Of a stretch of 64,000 nucleotides of DNA, positions 51,148-62,084 are shown piece by piece (the stretch's first letter is position 1; each line of letters begins with the position of its first letter). The stretch is from Angustibacter luteus. Its GTDB lineage: Bacteria > Actinomycetota > Actinomycetes > Actinomycetales > Angustibacteraceae. The translations under genes were made by a program, and so were the position numbers. A model generated the notes under the pieces. That model made no database searches. It saw nothing but the letters and a program-made list of their open reading frames with translations, and was not told where the DNA came from. The DNA lies in assembly GCF_039541115.1 (NCBI RefSeq), contig NZ_BAABFP010000005.1, positions 790,447-854,446 on the forward strand, given 5' to 3'.

Positions 51148-51444
51148 GCAGCAGCTCCACGCAGCCGGCGCCCCTCGCGACGACACCGGGCCGAATCGCC
51201 TGACGTACCTGCGAGGCGAGTCAGCGCCCGGTCGCGGCGGTATGACGCAGCTGTCGAACGCCGGCTTGTACTGAACTTCGTGTCGATCGGCGGACCCGAC
51301 GTTCGTCCGTGGCCTGTTTCGAGGGCCACGACTCCGACTACGTCGAGGGCACTGCCTCCCCCTGAGCCAAGCGCGTCGAGTGACGCGGAACCGTCGTCCC
51401 ACAGGTGGCAGACGACGTTTCCGCGTCACTCGATGGTCGGGCGG
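51148..51444. other. 297-base gap between aldo/keto reductase and ABC permease genes
   Basis: A convergent 3' region. Its one clear element is the 58-base inverted repeat at 51376-51433. Confidence 0.5.
51376..51433. terminator. 58-base near-perfect palindrome between convergent genes
   Basis: Two 23-base arms (51376-51398 and 51411-51433) pair at 22 of 23 positions around a 12-base loop that itself contains CCAC...GTGG. It begins 11 bases past the ABC permease stop. There is no T-tract. It is most simply a bidirectional terminator, although it is longer than usual. Confidence 0.55.
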
Positions 51445-52254
51445 CTACTTGACCTCGGACCGCCGGACGAGGAACAGGCCGACGGTGAGTGGGAGGACGA
51501 TCCAGAGCAGGCCCGACACGCCTACGTTGGCCCACTGCTCGCCGGTCAGGTTGCCATCGAACAGGAATCCCTGGGCGTAGTTGAAGTCCACCCACGGCTG
51601 GATGTCGGCGAACCACTGCTGGCTCGTCGCCAGCAGGCCGGTCAGCCCGGCCAGCACGAAGCCGTAGACGAAGTAGGCCACGACTGCGCCGGCCGAGTTC
51701 CGGATGAGCAACCCGAGCATGAAGCCGATCAGCAGCCCGAGCACATTCGCGAGAATGATCGACAAGGCCTGGTTCAAGGAGATGTCCCAGACCGTGTCCA
51801 CCCCGGCGATCGCGGAGCCGACGATATTGCCGATGGCCCCGATGCCGAGCGCGACCACGATGGACGCCGCACCCAGGACGATCGAGTTGATCATCTTGGC
51901 CATGATCACACGGGACCGGTTCGGGACGAGCGTGAACGTCGTCAGACCGCTGCGCTGGCTCCACTCGCTGGTCACCGAGAGGATCGCGATGATCGGCAGG
52001 ATCACCACCATCGGGAAGCCGATCGCCGCTCCGAACGAGTCGTAGGTCAGCTCGTTTGTCGGCGCGAACACGATGACCGCGCCGGTGGCCAGGACGGCGC
52101 TGATCCCGATGCTGGCGACCAGCCAGAACCCTGATCGGGTGTCGAACATCTTGGTGAGCTCGACCCAGAGCACCCGGGTGAACGGGATCTTGGCCGGGAC
52201 CGGCCGGGTCGGGCGGACCCGGCCCACGGTGGGTGCTGCGGTCAAGGTGGTCAT
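51445..52254 (-). CDS. ABC-2-type transporter permease
   Basis: A 269-residue permease with six hydrophobic helices (about 42-66, 82-102, 120-146, 155-180, 186-208 and 240-260) after a proline-rich cytoplasmic start. The first cytoplasmic part has PFTRVLWVELTKMFDTRSGFW, typical of ABC-2 exporters. No large external domain. It pairs with the ATPase encoded just upstream (ATGA overlap). Substrate unknown; such two-gene systems export lipids, peptides or antibiotics. Confidence 0.88.
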   Translation of the reverse strand: MTTLTAAPTVGRVRPTRPVPAKIPFTRVLWVELTKMFDTRSGFWLVASIGISAVLATGAVIVFAPTNELTYDSFGAAIGFPMVVILPIIAILSVTSEWSQRSGLTTFTLVPNRSRVIMAKMINSIVLGAASIVVALGIGAIGNIVGSAIAGVDTVWDISLNQALSIILANVLGLLIGFMLGLLIRNSAGAVVAYFVYGFVLAGLTGLLATSQQWFADIQPWVDFNYAQGFLFDGNLTGEQWANVGVSGLLWIVLPLTVGLFLVRRSEVK

Positions 52255-53150
52255 GCTGCTGCTCCTTCTCGGGATGTGTCTGCGGTGAGCTCGAGGAACA
52301 TCTCCTCGAGCCCGGCGCCGTCGGCGGTCCGCAGCTCGCGCAGGGGTACGCCGGCAGCGTGGGCGGCCTTGCCGACCTCGTCGGGGTCGGCGTCGGCGCG
52401 GAAGCCGTCGTCGCCCATCGGGACGACCTTGATCCCGGACGCGGCCAGGGCGCTGCCGAGATCGGCGACCGCCCCGGCTCGGACGATCGTGCCGGCGGAG
52501 GCGAGCAGCTCGTCCTTGGTGCCCTGCGCCACGATCCTGCCGTTGCCGATGACCACCAGGTCGTCGGCGATGACCTCGATCTCGTGCAGCAGGTGCGAGG
52601 AGAGCAGCACGGTGCCGCCACGGTTCGCGAACCCACGCAGCAGCTCACGCATCCAGCGGATGCCCGCCGGGTCCAGCCCGTTGGCGGGCTCGTCGAGGAT
52701 CAACACCTCAGGGTCGCCGATCAGTGCGGTCGCGATCCCGAGTCGCTGGCGCATCCCGAGCGAGTAGTGACGAACCCGGCGGCCCGCCTCGGTCTCGGTC
52801 AGGCTGACGGTGTCGAGCATCTCGTCCACTCGCGACAGTGGAAGGCCCATCGTGCGAGCCGCGATGCGCAGTGTCTCCCGGCCAGTACGGCCGGCGTGCT
52901 GTGCCGACGCGTCGAGGAGGACACCGACCTCGAGGCCCGGGTTCGGCAGGTCGGCGTACCGCCGGCCCAGCACCGTGGCCTGCCCGGCGCTGGGCGGCGT
53001 GAGCCCGACCATCACCCGCATGGTGGTCGACTTGCCGGCGCCGTTGGGGCCGAGGAAGCCGGTGACCCGGCCCGGTCGGGCCGAGAAGGTGACGTCGTCG
53101 ACGGCCCGCAGACCTCCGTACAACCTGGACAGCTCAGTCACTTTGATCAT
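52251..53150 (-). CDS. ABC transporter ATP-binding protein (DrrA/CcmA-like)
   Basis: A 299-residue ATPase: Walker A GPNGAGKST (about 34-42), the signature YSLGMRQR (LSGGQ position, about 127-134), Walker B VLILDEPANGLDP (about 149-161) and switch His in LLSSHLLHE. The C-terminal 80 residues are the extension typical of exporter ATPases. It heads the two-gene operon with the ABC-2 permease. The open frame continues upstream across the FAD-monooxygenase gene on the other strand, but residues before MIKVTELSRLYGG are not family-like. Confidence 0.92.
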   Translation of the reverse strand: MIKVTELSRLYGGLRAVDDVTFSARPGRVTGFLGPNGAGKSTTMRVMVGLTPPSAGQATVLGRRYADLPNPGLEVGVLLDASAQHAGRTGRETLRIAARTMGLPLSRVDEMLDTVSLTETEAGRRVRHYSLGMRQRLGIATALIGDPEVLILDEPANGLDPAGIRWMRELLRGFANRGGTVLLSSHLLHEIEVIADDLVVIGNGRIVAQGTKDELLASAGTIVRAGAVADLGSALAASGIKVVPMGDDGFRADADPDEVGKAAHAAGVPLRELRTADGAGLEEMFLELTADTSREGAAA

Positions 53151-53531
53151 GCGTCCAGCGTCGCCGACCGACCGGTCGCGCGCATCGGGGCTGAGACCCC
53201 ACCCGCCCCTGACCGGACCCTGACGCGTGTTCGGGGTCACCCCTGACTCCTGTCCGCCCAGGAGCGACAGGTCGTGGTGACCTGTCGGCAGATGCATCTG
53301 AGGCCCTGGCGGACCCGGCCTCGTCCATGCAGCGCTTCGCGGCGGAGTGACGCAGGCCCGGATCCCGGCAGATCTTGTTGATCGCGGCCGGTCGTGCGTC
53401 CCGGTTGCCCTGTCAGCCTTGGCGTCTGCCGAGTGGCCATCGTTGACAGCGATGCCCGTTCGATTGATCGCGTGAAGGATGAGGGAACGTAGGCCTCGCG
53501 CGGGCACGCCCCCACGGGGGATCCTGGGGCC
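53151..53531. other. 381-base divergent region between ABC ATPase and flavoprotein genes
   Basis: Holds a perfect nine-base-stem hairpin at 53265-53273 / 53279-53287 (arms CGACAGGTC and GACCTGTCG, loop GTGGT), a possible operator for either gene, and TTGACA at 53443-53448 without a good -10. No RNA gene seen. Confidence 0.5.
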
Positions 53532-54734
53532 GTGGACACCCAGTGTGTGGTGGTGGGGGCCGGGGCGGCGGGTCTGGCGGTGAGCCGGGCTCTGTCGGAG
53601 GTTGGCGTCGAGCATCTGGTCCTTGAACGGCACGACGTGGCCGATACCTGGCGGCGCCAGCGGTGGGACAGCTTCACGCTGAACACGCCTGACTCGATGA
53701 ACGACGGGCTTCGCGCAGGGCCGGGCCTGGGGACGACATGCCCGCGGGACGAAGTCGTCCAGCTGTTGACCGAGCAGGCGCAGGCTCTCCCGGTTCGTCC
53801 TCGCACGGCGGTGACGGCGGTGGACAGCATTCCCCCGGGCTTCCTGGTCTCCACGCCGGATGGAACCCTGTCCGCCCCGACCTTGGTCTTGGCCTCTGGC
53901 CTGCTGAACGTGCCTCGAAGGCCTGCCCAAGCGGGGCTCGTTGCGCCACGGGTGCATCAGCTGCACGCCTCTGACTATCGATCTCCCAGCCAGCTGCCTG
54001 ATGGCGCGGTGCTCGTCGTGGGAGGAGGACAGTCCGGGTGCCAGATCGCCGAGGACCTGGCCCTGGCCGGACGCACGGTCTATCTGTCCACGAGCCGGGT
54101 GGGCCGCATCCCGTGGCTCTACCGAGGACGTGAGTCGCTTGCCTGGCTGGTCGACTGCGGCTTCTGGGATCAGCGCCCGCAGGACCTGCCCCACCCGACC
54201 GATACGGCACTGACCGTCCCACTGCTGGCAGGGGGACGCAGCCTCGACCTGCGCATCTTGTCCGGTCTCGGCGTGCGGCTGGTAGGCCGCTTCGCCTCGG
54301 CCGACGGCGAGACGATCGGATTCGAAGGTTCCCCTTCGGCGTACGCGGCCCAGGCTGACGACGCTTGGGCCAGGCTCAGGTCCCTGATCGACCACCACAT
54401 CGAGGAACACGACATCGTGGCGCCCGACCCTGCAACGGCGGACCGGCCGGGCGGTCCGGTGCCAGATCCCGGCGCGGCCGTCCTCGATCTGCACTCAGCG
54501 GACGTGACCACGCTGATCTGGAGCACCGGTTTCACGGGTGACCTGTCCTGGGTCAATCTTCCCCTGTTCGGTCCAGACGGCCGACTCGAGCACGACGGCT
54601 GCGCAGCCCCCTGGCCCGGCCTCTGGTACGTGGGATTCCCCTGGCTGACCCGGCGATGCTCCGGCATCTTCCACGGGTTCTCCCGCGATGCCCAAGACAT
54701 CGTCCACGGAGTGGTCCACGAGCTCGACCGCTGA
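53532..54734 (+). CDS. FAD-dependent monooxygenase-like protein (FMO/TrkA-like)
   Basis: A 400-residue flavoprotein with two dinucleotide sites: FAD motif VVGAGAAGLAVSRAL (7-21) and NADPH motif VLVVGGGQSGCQIAEDLA (about 160-177). Between them lies DTWRRQRWDSFTLNTPDSM, a variant of the FMO/Baeyer-Villiger fingerprint. Members hydroxylate N or S atoms or oxidise ketones, or act as flavin-dependent transporters' partners. GTG start at 53532. It stands alone, divergent from the ABC operon. The reaction is not predictable from sequence. Confidence 0.85.
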   Translation: MDTQCVVVGAGAAGLAVSRALSEVGVEHLVLERHDVADTWRRQRWDSFTLNTPDSMNDGLRAGPGLGTTCPRDEVVQLLTEQAQALPVRPRTAVTAVDSIPPGFLVSTPDGTLSAPTLVLASGLLNVPRRPAQAGLVAPRVHQLHASDYRSPSQLPDGAVLVVGGGQSGCQIAEDLALAGRTVYLSTSRVGRIPWLYRGRESLAWLVDCGFWDQRPQDLPHPTDTALTVPLLAGGRSLDLRILSGLGVRLVGRFASADGETIGFEGSPSAYAAQADDAWARLRSLIDHHIEEHDIVAPDPATADRPGGPVPDPGAAVLDLHSADVTTLIWSTGFTGDLSWVNLPLFGPDGRLEHDGCAAPWPGLWYVGFPWLTRRCSGIFHGFSRDAQDIVHGVVHELDR

Positions 54735-54853
54735 CCGGCGGTCCGCTCGTCCAGCCGCTTGGGAGTCAGATGGAAGTGCCCCCGAAGGGACGAGGCACAG
54801 CGCCAGCAGCGGGACCTGCCGGGTGCATGCGGCTACATGACGCACGCCCTCAT

Positions 54854-54901
54854 CGCGGCAGATCCGGGCGAGCGTAGCCGCCCTCAACGCGGCAGATCCG
54901 G
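54854..54901. repeat. 48-base dispersed repeat, copy 1
   Basis: Identical over 48 bases to 56646-56693. Each copy contains CGCGGCAGATCCGG twice, 34 bases apart. At this copy the unit starts about eight bases earlier (GCCCTCATCG), giving a short tandem array. It is intergenic, between the flavoprotein and DUF1254 gene 3' ends. Confidence 0.85.
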
Positions 54902-54917
54902 GCGATCGGACCCGGCT

Positions 54918-55850
54918 CTATGCGCCGAGGGCGGGGAAGGTCCAGTCGCCGGTCAGGATCTCTGGGCGCGGGCGATAGAGGCGGACGATGTAGTTCCAGC
55001 CGTCAGTGATGGGCAGGGCGTTGTTACCCTCGCCGCCGAAGCGCACCGTGACGCTGCCGTCGTTGTTGCGGGCGGCGGTGATGTTGTTCACGCTGTACGC
55101 CCCCTGCTCGTTGGGTTCGAAGAACCCTTCGGCGTTGTAGACCGAGATCGACCAGAAACCGTCGACGGGAACGTCGCCGACGGTCAGGTCGTACTCGCCA
55201 ACCGGGAGGTTCGGGAAGACACCCACGTATGTCGCTTCGGCGTCCGGTAGGCCGCCCCACCCGGCAGCCGAGCCGATGAGGTGGTGCACAGCATCGACGT
55301 GCTCGCGGCGGCCGAACATCTCCGAGAACGCACTCAGGTCGGAGGCCAGAGCGAGCAGCGCGTTGCGGGTGCGGTCGAGGCTCTCGGTGTCGTAGTCGGG
55401 CAGTTCGAACGTCCGACCTGACGTGGCCTGCAACGCGAACCCGTCCTGGACGGCGGCCACGGCGGCGAGATCGTTGGGGTTGGTGGGATCGACGAGCGTG
55501 CGGGCGGCGACGACGACATAGGGGGTGTCGAACTCTTCGACGGTGAGTTCGTAGCGACCGGCGTCGTGAAAGACCTTGTTGATGTAGTGGTCCTCGTTGA
55601 CGATCATCACCGACAGGTACCGCTCACCGGAGTCCGGGACGGTGAGGGTGGCGCCCTGTGAGATGTCGACGACTGCGAAGCTGTAGAGCGTGTCACGGTT
55701 CATCCGGATCACGGTCTGCTTGTCGATCTCCGCGGGCTCGCGGTTGTGCGAGAACACGTTCACCCCGCCGGCGTCGCGCTGCAGGCCAGCCATCATCCGG
55801 TGGGTCTCGGCCCGCTTGAAGTTGTCAGCGTTGACCTTGATCTGCGTCAT
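54918..55850 (-). CDS. DUF1254/DUF1214 domain protein
   Basis: A 310-residue protein with an N-terminal DUF1254-like part (KVNADNFKRAETHRMM, NREPAEIDKQTVIRMNRDTLYSFAVVD about 5-65) and a C-terminal DUF1214-like beta-sandwich (YVGVFPNLPVGEYDLTVGDVPVDGFWSISVYNAEGFFEPN, in pieces near 205-245; ITDGWNYIVRLYRPRPEIL near the end). No signal peptide is seen, although many relatives are periplasmic. Function unknown. The start at 55850 is seven bases after TAGTGT, so it is probably leaderless; frames upstream of that ATG are not family-like. Confidence 0.85.
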   Translation of the reverse strand: MTQIKVNADNFKRAETHRMMAGLQRDAGGVNVFSHNREPAEIDKQTVIRMNRDTLYSFAVVDISQGATLTVPDSGERYLSVMIVNEDHYINKVFHDAGRYELTVEEFDTPYVVVAARTLVDPTNPNDLAAVAAVQDGFALQATSGRTFELPDYDTESLDRTRNALLALASDLSAFSEMFGRREHVDAVHHLIGSAAGWGGLPDAEATYVGVFPNLPVGEYDLTVGDVPVDGFWSISVYNAEGFFEPNEQGAYSVNNITAARNNDGSVTVRFGGEGNNALPITDGWNYIVRLYRPRPEILTGDWTFPALGA

Positions 55851-55857
55851 ATCGTCG

Positions 55858-55863
55858 ACACTA
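55858..55863 (-). promoter_or_regulatory. -10 element (TAGTGT) of a leaderless promoter, DUF1254 gene
   Basis: TAGTGT, then CGACGAT, then ATG: a seven-base gap and no Shine-Dalgarno sequence. Confidence 0.5.
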
Positions 55864-56074
55864 CTGACCGCCGTCACGGCCAATTCACCCCCACCGGGTG
55901 AAACCAGCCGGGGGTCATCACCCAGCAGATGCCGCCGTCCGCTCATCGGCACGACCGTGCGGCGATCGGCCGCAGGTCCCGTTGTTGTAGTTGTCCCTTT
56001 CGCTGGGCTCAATCCGGCCAGAGCACAGGTCGACGCCTCTTGGAGTTCTGCCGTGCTGCTCGTTCGTGGGCCAC

Positions 56075-56080
56075 TACTCT
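56075..56080 (+). promoter_or_regulatory. -10 element (TACTCT) of a leaderless promoter
   Basis: TACTCT, then GCTCGC, then the GTG at 56087: a six-base gap. It fixes the start of the hypothetical gene. Confidence 0.5.
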
Positions 56081-56086
56081 GCTCGC

Positions 56087-56587
56087 GTGCGTTGGGCGAA
56101 CGAAGCTGAGCTGCTTGCGGCGTTGTCCACGTGGGAGCCCCTCCCCGATGAGGATGACCCTCGTTGGGACGATGACGAGGTCTGGCGGGACGCGGAACGG
56201 TTGATCCAGGCGGCCGACGCGGCGGGAGACGCCGGTTGGCGGGAAGCTGCCGTCCGTGTTTTCGAGCATGCTGCCGACTGGGACCTGAATGGCATGATGC
56301 CGCACATCCGCCACGGACCTGAGAGGGCTTACCCCGAGGACAGCGGCTCACAGGAGTTCGCGCATCGACTGGAGCAGCTCGCCGGGCACGTGCGGGCGGG
56401 AACCCGGCTGTGGATCGTCAGGGAGCTGGGCTTACTACGGCAGTTGTCGAGCCTCCCGGTCATCCTGGAACGACTGACCGATCCGCACCCCCGCGTGGCA
56501 GACACGGCTGTCGACTCACTGCACATGCTCGCTCAGGTGTATGCCGAGGCCGTCACGGAGTTGTGGAGTCGCGAACTGGGAGCTTGA
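56087..56587 (+). CDS. hypothetical alpha-helical protein (HEAT-like)
   Basis: A 166-residue, acidic, helical protein not recognised as a named family. RAGTRLWIVRELGLLRQLSSLPVILERLTDPHPRVADTAVDSL (in pieces near 100-145) has the spacing of one or two HEAT-like repeats, typical of immunity-type or scaffold proteins. The start is set by the leaderless promoter: TACTCT six bases before GTG 56087. It lies between the DUF1254 gene and a small hypothetical gene, in a stretch of single genes flanked by a duplicated repeat. Confidence 0.65.
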   Translation: MRWANEAELLAALSTWEPLPDEDDPRWDDDEVWRDAERLIQAADAAGDAGWREAAVRVFEHAADWDLNGMMPHIRHGPERAYPEDSGSQEFAHRLEQLAGHVRAGTRLWIVRELGLLRQLSSLPVILERLTDPHPRVADTAVDSLHMLAQVYAEAVTELWSRELGA

Positions 56588-56645
56588 TCGCACCTCACAG
56601 CGGGCGATGAACGCCGCGGGCCGGTGAGGACGTGACCACACCCCA

Positions 56646-56693
56646 CGCGGCAGATCCGGGCGAGCGTAGCCGCCCTCAACGCGGCAGATCCGG
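56646..56693. repeat. 48-base dispersed repeat, copy 2
   Basis: Perfect copy of 54854-54901, 1.8 kb away, again intergenic, just upstream of the small gene at 56719. A third partial match (CCGCGGCAGAT) lies near 57546. Confidence 0.85.
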
Positions 56694-56718
56694 ACGCTCC
56701 GCGTGACATCCTTCGCGC

Positions 56719-56997
56719 GTGCAGATCCGCTGGTTCAAGCGACGCTGGGACGAGACCCGTGGCGACGGCTTCGACTCATGGGGCGCGGCGACGTACTTCT
56801 TCGAGGTCACGAAGGAAGGATGGCCGTCGCGTCAGATTGAGGTCTACGACAGCGGTCCCACGCTTCGCTACGGCCCTGACCATCTGGAGGACGAGTACGG
56901 CCGGCTCGGGCAAGCGCAGCTCGACGAGCGCGAGGACTGGTCCGATTGGGCCATTTCATCTGACGAGTTCGAGAACATGTGGTCTGGGGACGCGTAG
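56719..56997 (+). CDS. small hypothetical protein (DUF6881-like)
   Basis: A 92-residue single-domain protein: IRWFKRRWDE at the start, YFFEVTKEGWPSRQIEVYDSG (about 26-46) and a C-terminal DWAISSDEFENMW. The pattern (hydrophobic strand, EVxxDGW-R-IE-Y, final SxxEFExxW) resembles DUF6881 proteins, often encoded alone or near toxin or immunity genes. The GTG has CATCCT six bases before it, a weak leaderless-type signal. Function unknown. Confidence 0.6.
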   Translation: MQIRWFKRRWDETRGDGFDSWGAATYFFEVTKEGWPSRQIEVYDSGPTLRYGPDHLEDEYGRLGQAQLDEREDWSDWAISSDEFENMWSGDA

Positions 56998-57045
56998 GTC
57001 ACTCGGATCGGCATGACCGCGCACGATCCGAGGCATGAAAGGGCG

Positions 57046-57477
57046 CTACGAAGGTCCTCCGGGGAAGGTCGCGGGTCCACCGCCGGGAAGGGAAACCCAC
57101 CTGCGTCCGGAGACCCCGGTCAACTGCCAGGCTTCGTACTGCTCGTCGTGAGGAACGTCGAGCATCAGTCCTGACTCGAACACAAGTCGTAGCGCACCAT
57201 CCTTGAATCCCACGCTCACCAGGAGCTGCTGCCCGACCAGGGACATCAAGACCTCGGATGTCCAGACCGTGCCGTCCGCCATGCGCGTCACCACAGCAGT
57301 CTCAGTGCCCGGTGCGGAGACCGCCCGTACCGTCGCGGCGGCCTCAATCGACAATACGGACCCTCCCGCGAAGTTCAGCACGACCACAAACTCGTGGACG
57401 TCAACCGACTCCAACGCACGCTTGCGAAGGCCGAGCCACCACCTGTCATCAAGTTCCTGCTCGACCTCACTTCCCAT
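57046..57477 (-). CDS. DUF6188-like protein
   Basis: A 143-residue protein, mostly beta: VHEFVVVLNFAGGSVLSIEAAATVRA (in pieces near 27-52), LSLVGQQLLVSVGFKDGALRLVFESGLMLDVPHD (near 76-110) and YEAWQLTGVSGRRWVSLPGGG at the end. The last two segments are what I recognise from DUF6188, a small actinobacterial family sometimes found as an immunity-type protein. The ATG at 57477 follows an unrelated upstream stretch. Tail to tail with the gene at 56719. Confidence 0.7.
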   Translation of the reverse strand: MGSEVEQELDDRWWLGLRKRALESVDVHEFVVVLNFAGGSVLSIEAAATVRAVSAPGTETAVVTRMADGTVWTSEVLMSLVGQQLLVSVGFKDGALRLVFESGLMLDVPHDEQYEAWQLTGVSGRRWVSLPGGGPATFPGGPS

Positions 57478-57626
57478 GGCCGCGAGTGTGACACCGGACG
57501 TGGCCTCACACGACCACTGACGCGACCCCCACGACCGCACGCCATCCGCGGCAGATGAGTGCGTTCACACCGCGTGTCGTCACCCTTCTGCTCGGTAGGC
57601 AGCGGTGCCTCCGAGATGATGCCGTC

Positions 57627-58448
57627 ATGACCTCGACCACCGCGTTTGACCGTGTCGGCCACATGGTCCGCGTCCCCGTGGCACTGGCTGGCGAGAAGCA
57701 TCGGTTCTTGGTCGACTCCGGCATCGGCGTCACCGTTGTCTCGCCCCAGATCGCCGCCCGTTCCGATGTACGCCTTACGGGAGAGACCTTCACCGGCCGC
57801 CGCATGTCCGGGCAGGAGCTCACACTCCCGATCGTGCAACTCCCGGAGCTCAGGCTTGGCGACTACTCGATCCACGGGCATCGTGCCGTCGTCGCAGACC
57901 TCGGTCCGGTCGATGGTCCGACTGGGTTCGCCGGAATCTTGAGCCCGCGGTTCTTTGCGGGAAACGCCGTTACGACCGACCCCGACGCGATGAGCCTGAC
58001 CGTGCGCCCCGTGGCCGGATTGGATGAGCAGGGCTATGTCATTCCACTCCAGATGCGCGCGGAGGGCCCTGCCCTGACCCCCTTCGCTGTCCTGATCCTG
58101 CCCAGCGGACGGGAGATCGAGGTCGAGGTCGACACCGGTTCCCAGAACACCATCCTCGACGTGCAGTACCTGGACGAGTGCGGAGTGGATCTTGCGCACG
58201 CATCGGTCACCACGACGACGGGCGTTGACGAGACGGGGCATGAATGGACACGACACTGGAGCACGATCGCCGGCCAAGTCCACCTCAAGGGCGCACCCGA
58301 GACCGCTCAGCCCGAACCGCGAGTGCAGTTCCAGGAAATCATTCACGACGGACTCATTGGCACCGACTACCTTGAGCGCTACCGCGTCACCCTCGATGCA
58401 GTCGGGGCCCGCCTCATCCTCTCTCCGCGAACCACAACAGCGCCCTAG
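57627..58448 (+). CDS. retropepsin-like aspartic protease with two active-site motifs
   Basis: A 273-residue protein with two aspartate signatures in hydrophobic strands: RFLVDSGIGVTVVS (Asp30-Ser-Gly) and IEVEVDTGSQNTIL (Asp169-Thr-Gly), each followed by the hydrophobic pair and later I/V-L-G-type sequence (FAGILSP; GLIGTDYL). This is two retropepsin-like domains in one chain, as in pepsin, though each half resembles a bacterial clan AA protease. Whether it is active depends on the first site having Ser instead of Thr, which is tolerated. No signal peptide seen. The ATG has GATGAT six bases upstream. Confidence 0.7.
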   Translation: MTSTTAFDRVGHMVRVPVALAGEKHRFLVDSGIGVTVVSPQIAARSDVRLTGETFTGRRMSGQELTLPIVQLPELRLGDYSIHGHRAVVADLGPVDGPTGFAGILSPRFFAGNAVTTDPDAMSLTVRPVAGLDEQGYVIPLQMRAEGPALTPFAVLILPSGREIEVEVDTGSQNTILDVQYLDECGVDLAHASVTTTTGVDETGHEWTRHWSTIAGQVHLKGAPETAQPEPRVQFQEIIHDGLIGTDYLERYRVTLDAVGARLILSPRTTTAP

Positions 58449-58581
58449 AAGCGCACGACCATCCGCGCGCACATCGGCATGAGAGTGAAACTGCGGCGCC
58501 CGACGCGGGAAGTGACGCGCCCTCCCGTGCAGATTCGCAGGTCTACTGGCACCCATACTCGGCGCTGGTCACCTCCGCACA

Positions 58582-58725
58582 GGAATCACCCGAAGCGAGG
58601 CGCGCGACGTGCTCTGGACCGACAACGCCGCCGAGCAGTACGGGCTTCTCGTCCTCGAGCGAGAGTGGAGCTCGCGTCGCGATGGCTCCTGGATCGCCGA
58701 AGCGCAGATTGCTGCCCTGCTCTAG
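58582..58725 (+). pseudogene. short coding remnant
   Basis: A frame ending at TAG 58723-58725 reads ITRSEARDVLWTDNAAEQYG and continues LLVLEREWSSRRDGSWIAEAQIAALL, with normal GC-rich third positions. It has no ATG and only a mid-frame GTG (58609). Another frame just upstream reads QVYWHPYSALVTSAQ. I take it as the decayed end of a small protein gene. No family assigned. Confidence 0.35.
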
Positions 58726-58882
58726 CCAAGCGGCGCCAGATCGGCAGCAGGCACGCCCAGGCATCGTCGGGGTGTATCGCCGTAGCCAGTCGATCCTGCG
58801 TCCATCTGGACGGAAGGACGCACGCCCCGTGCATGCGTGGATCGCAGTGCGCTGAGCTGATATGCGCCTGACCGCATGCAGC

Positions 58883-58916
58883 AAGGAGCCCCGACCCAGT
58901 TGGGTCGGGGCTCCTT
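58883..58916. terminator. perfect hairpin after nrdJ
   Basis: Sixteen-base arms (58883-58898 and 58901-58916) are exactly complementary; the outermost bases are AA...TT. It lies 75 bases past the nrdJ stop and can work in either direction. Confidence 0.8.
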
Positions 58917-58990
58917 CCTGTCGTCATGTCCGGCTGACCGAATCTCGGACATTGCTGTCCGCGTCAGCAGGGCATTCGGCGACCGTTGAC

Positions 58991-61900
<2,910 letters not shown>

Positions 61901-62040
61901 GTTCCCTCGTCCCCTCGCCCTGTCTGTGTCAACGCCCGTGGCGCGACCTGTATTGCCTGCTGAAGTCCGTTACTGCTGTTGTTCGTGTGACTCGTGTGGT
62001 GCTGTTCGGAGCGAGCCGCCCCGAGGAAGTTCGAGTGGTG

Positions 62041-62082
62041 ACCGCCGGTGGCGTCGGCTTCCCCTCCGCCGCCACCGGCGGT
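62041..62082 (-). terminator. hairpin between nrdR and nrdJ
   Basis: Thirteen-base arms (62041-62053 and 62070-62082) pair perfectly around a 16-base loop, starting three bases past the nrdR stop. It may attenuate read-through into nrdJ or stabilise the nrdR mRNA end. Confidence 0.6.
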
Positions 62083-62084
62083 GT

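Noticed and set aside
53151-54494. Upstream extension of the ABC ATPase frame over the flavoprotein gene
   Set aside because: The residues before MIKVTEL are not ATPase-like, and the opposite strand encodes a complete FAD-binding protein.
54846-56693. CRISPR array
   Set aside because: Only two 48-base copies 1.8 kb apart with genes between them, and no cas genes.
61901-62084. B12 riboswitch before nrdJ
   Set aside because: The leader is short and I could not find a B12-box-like core; the only clear structure is one simple hairpin.
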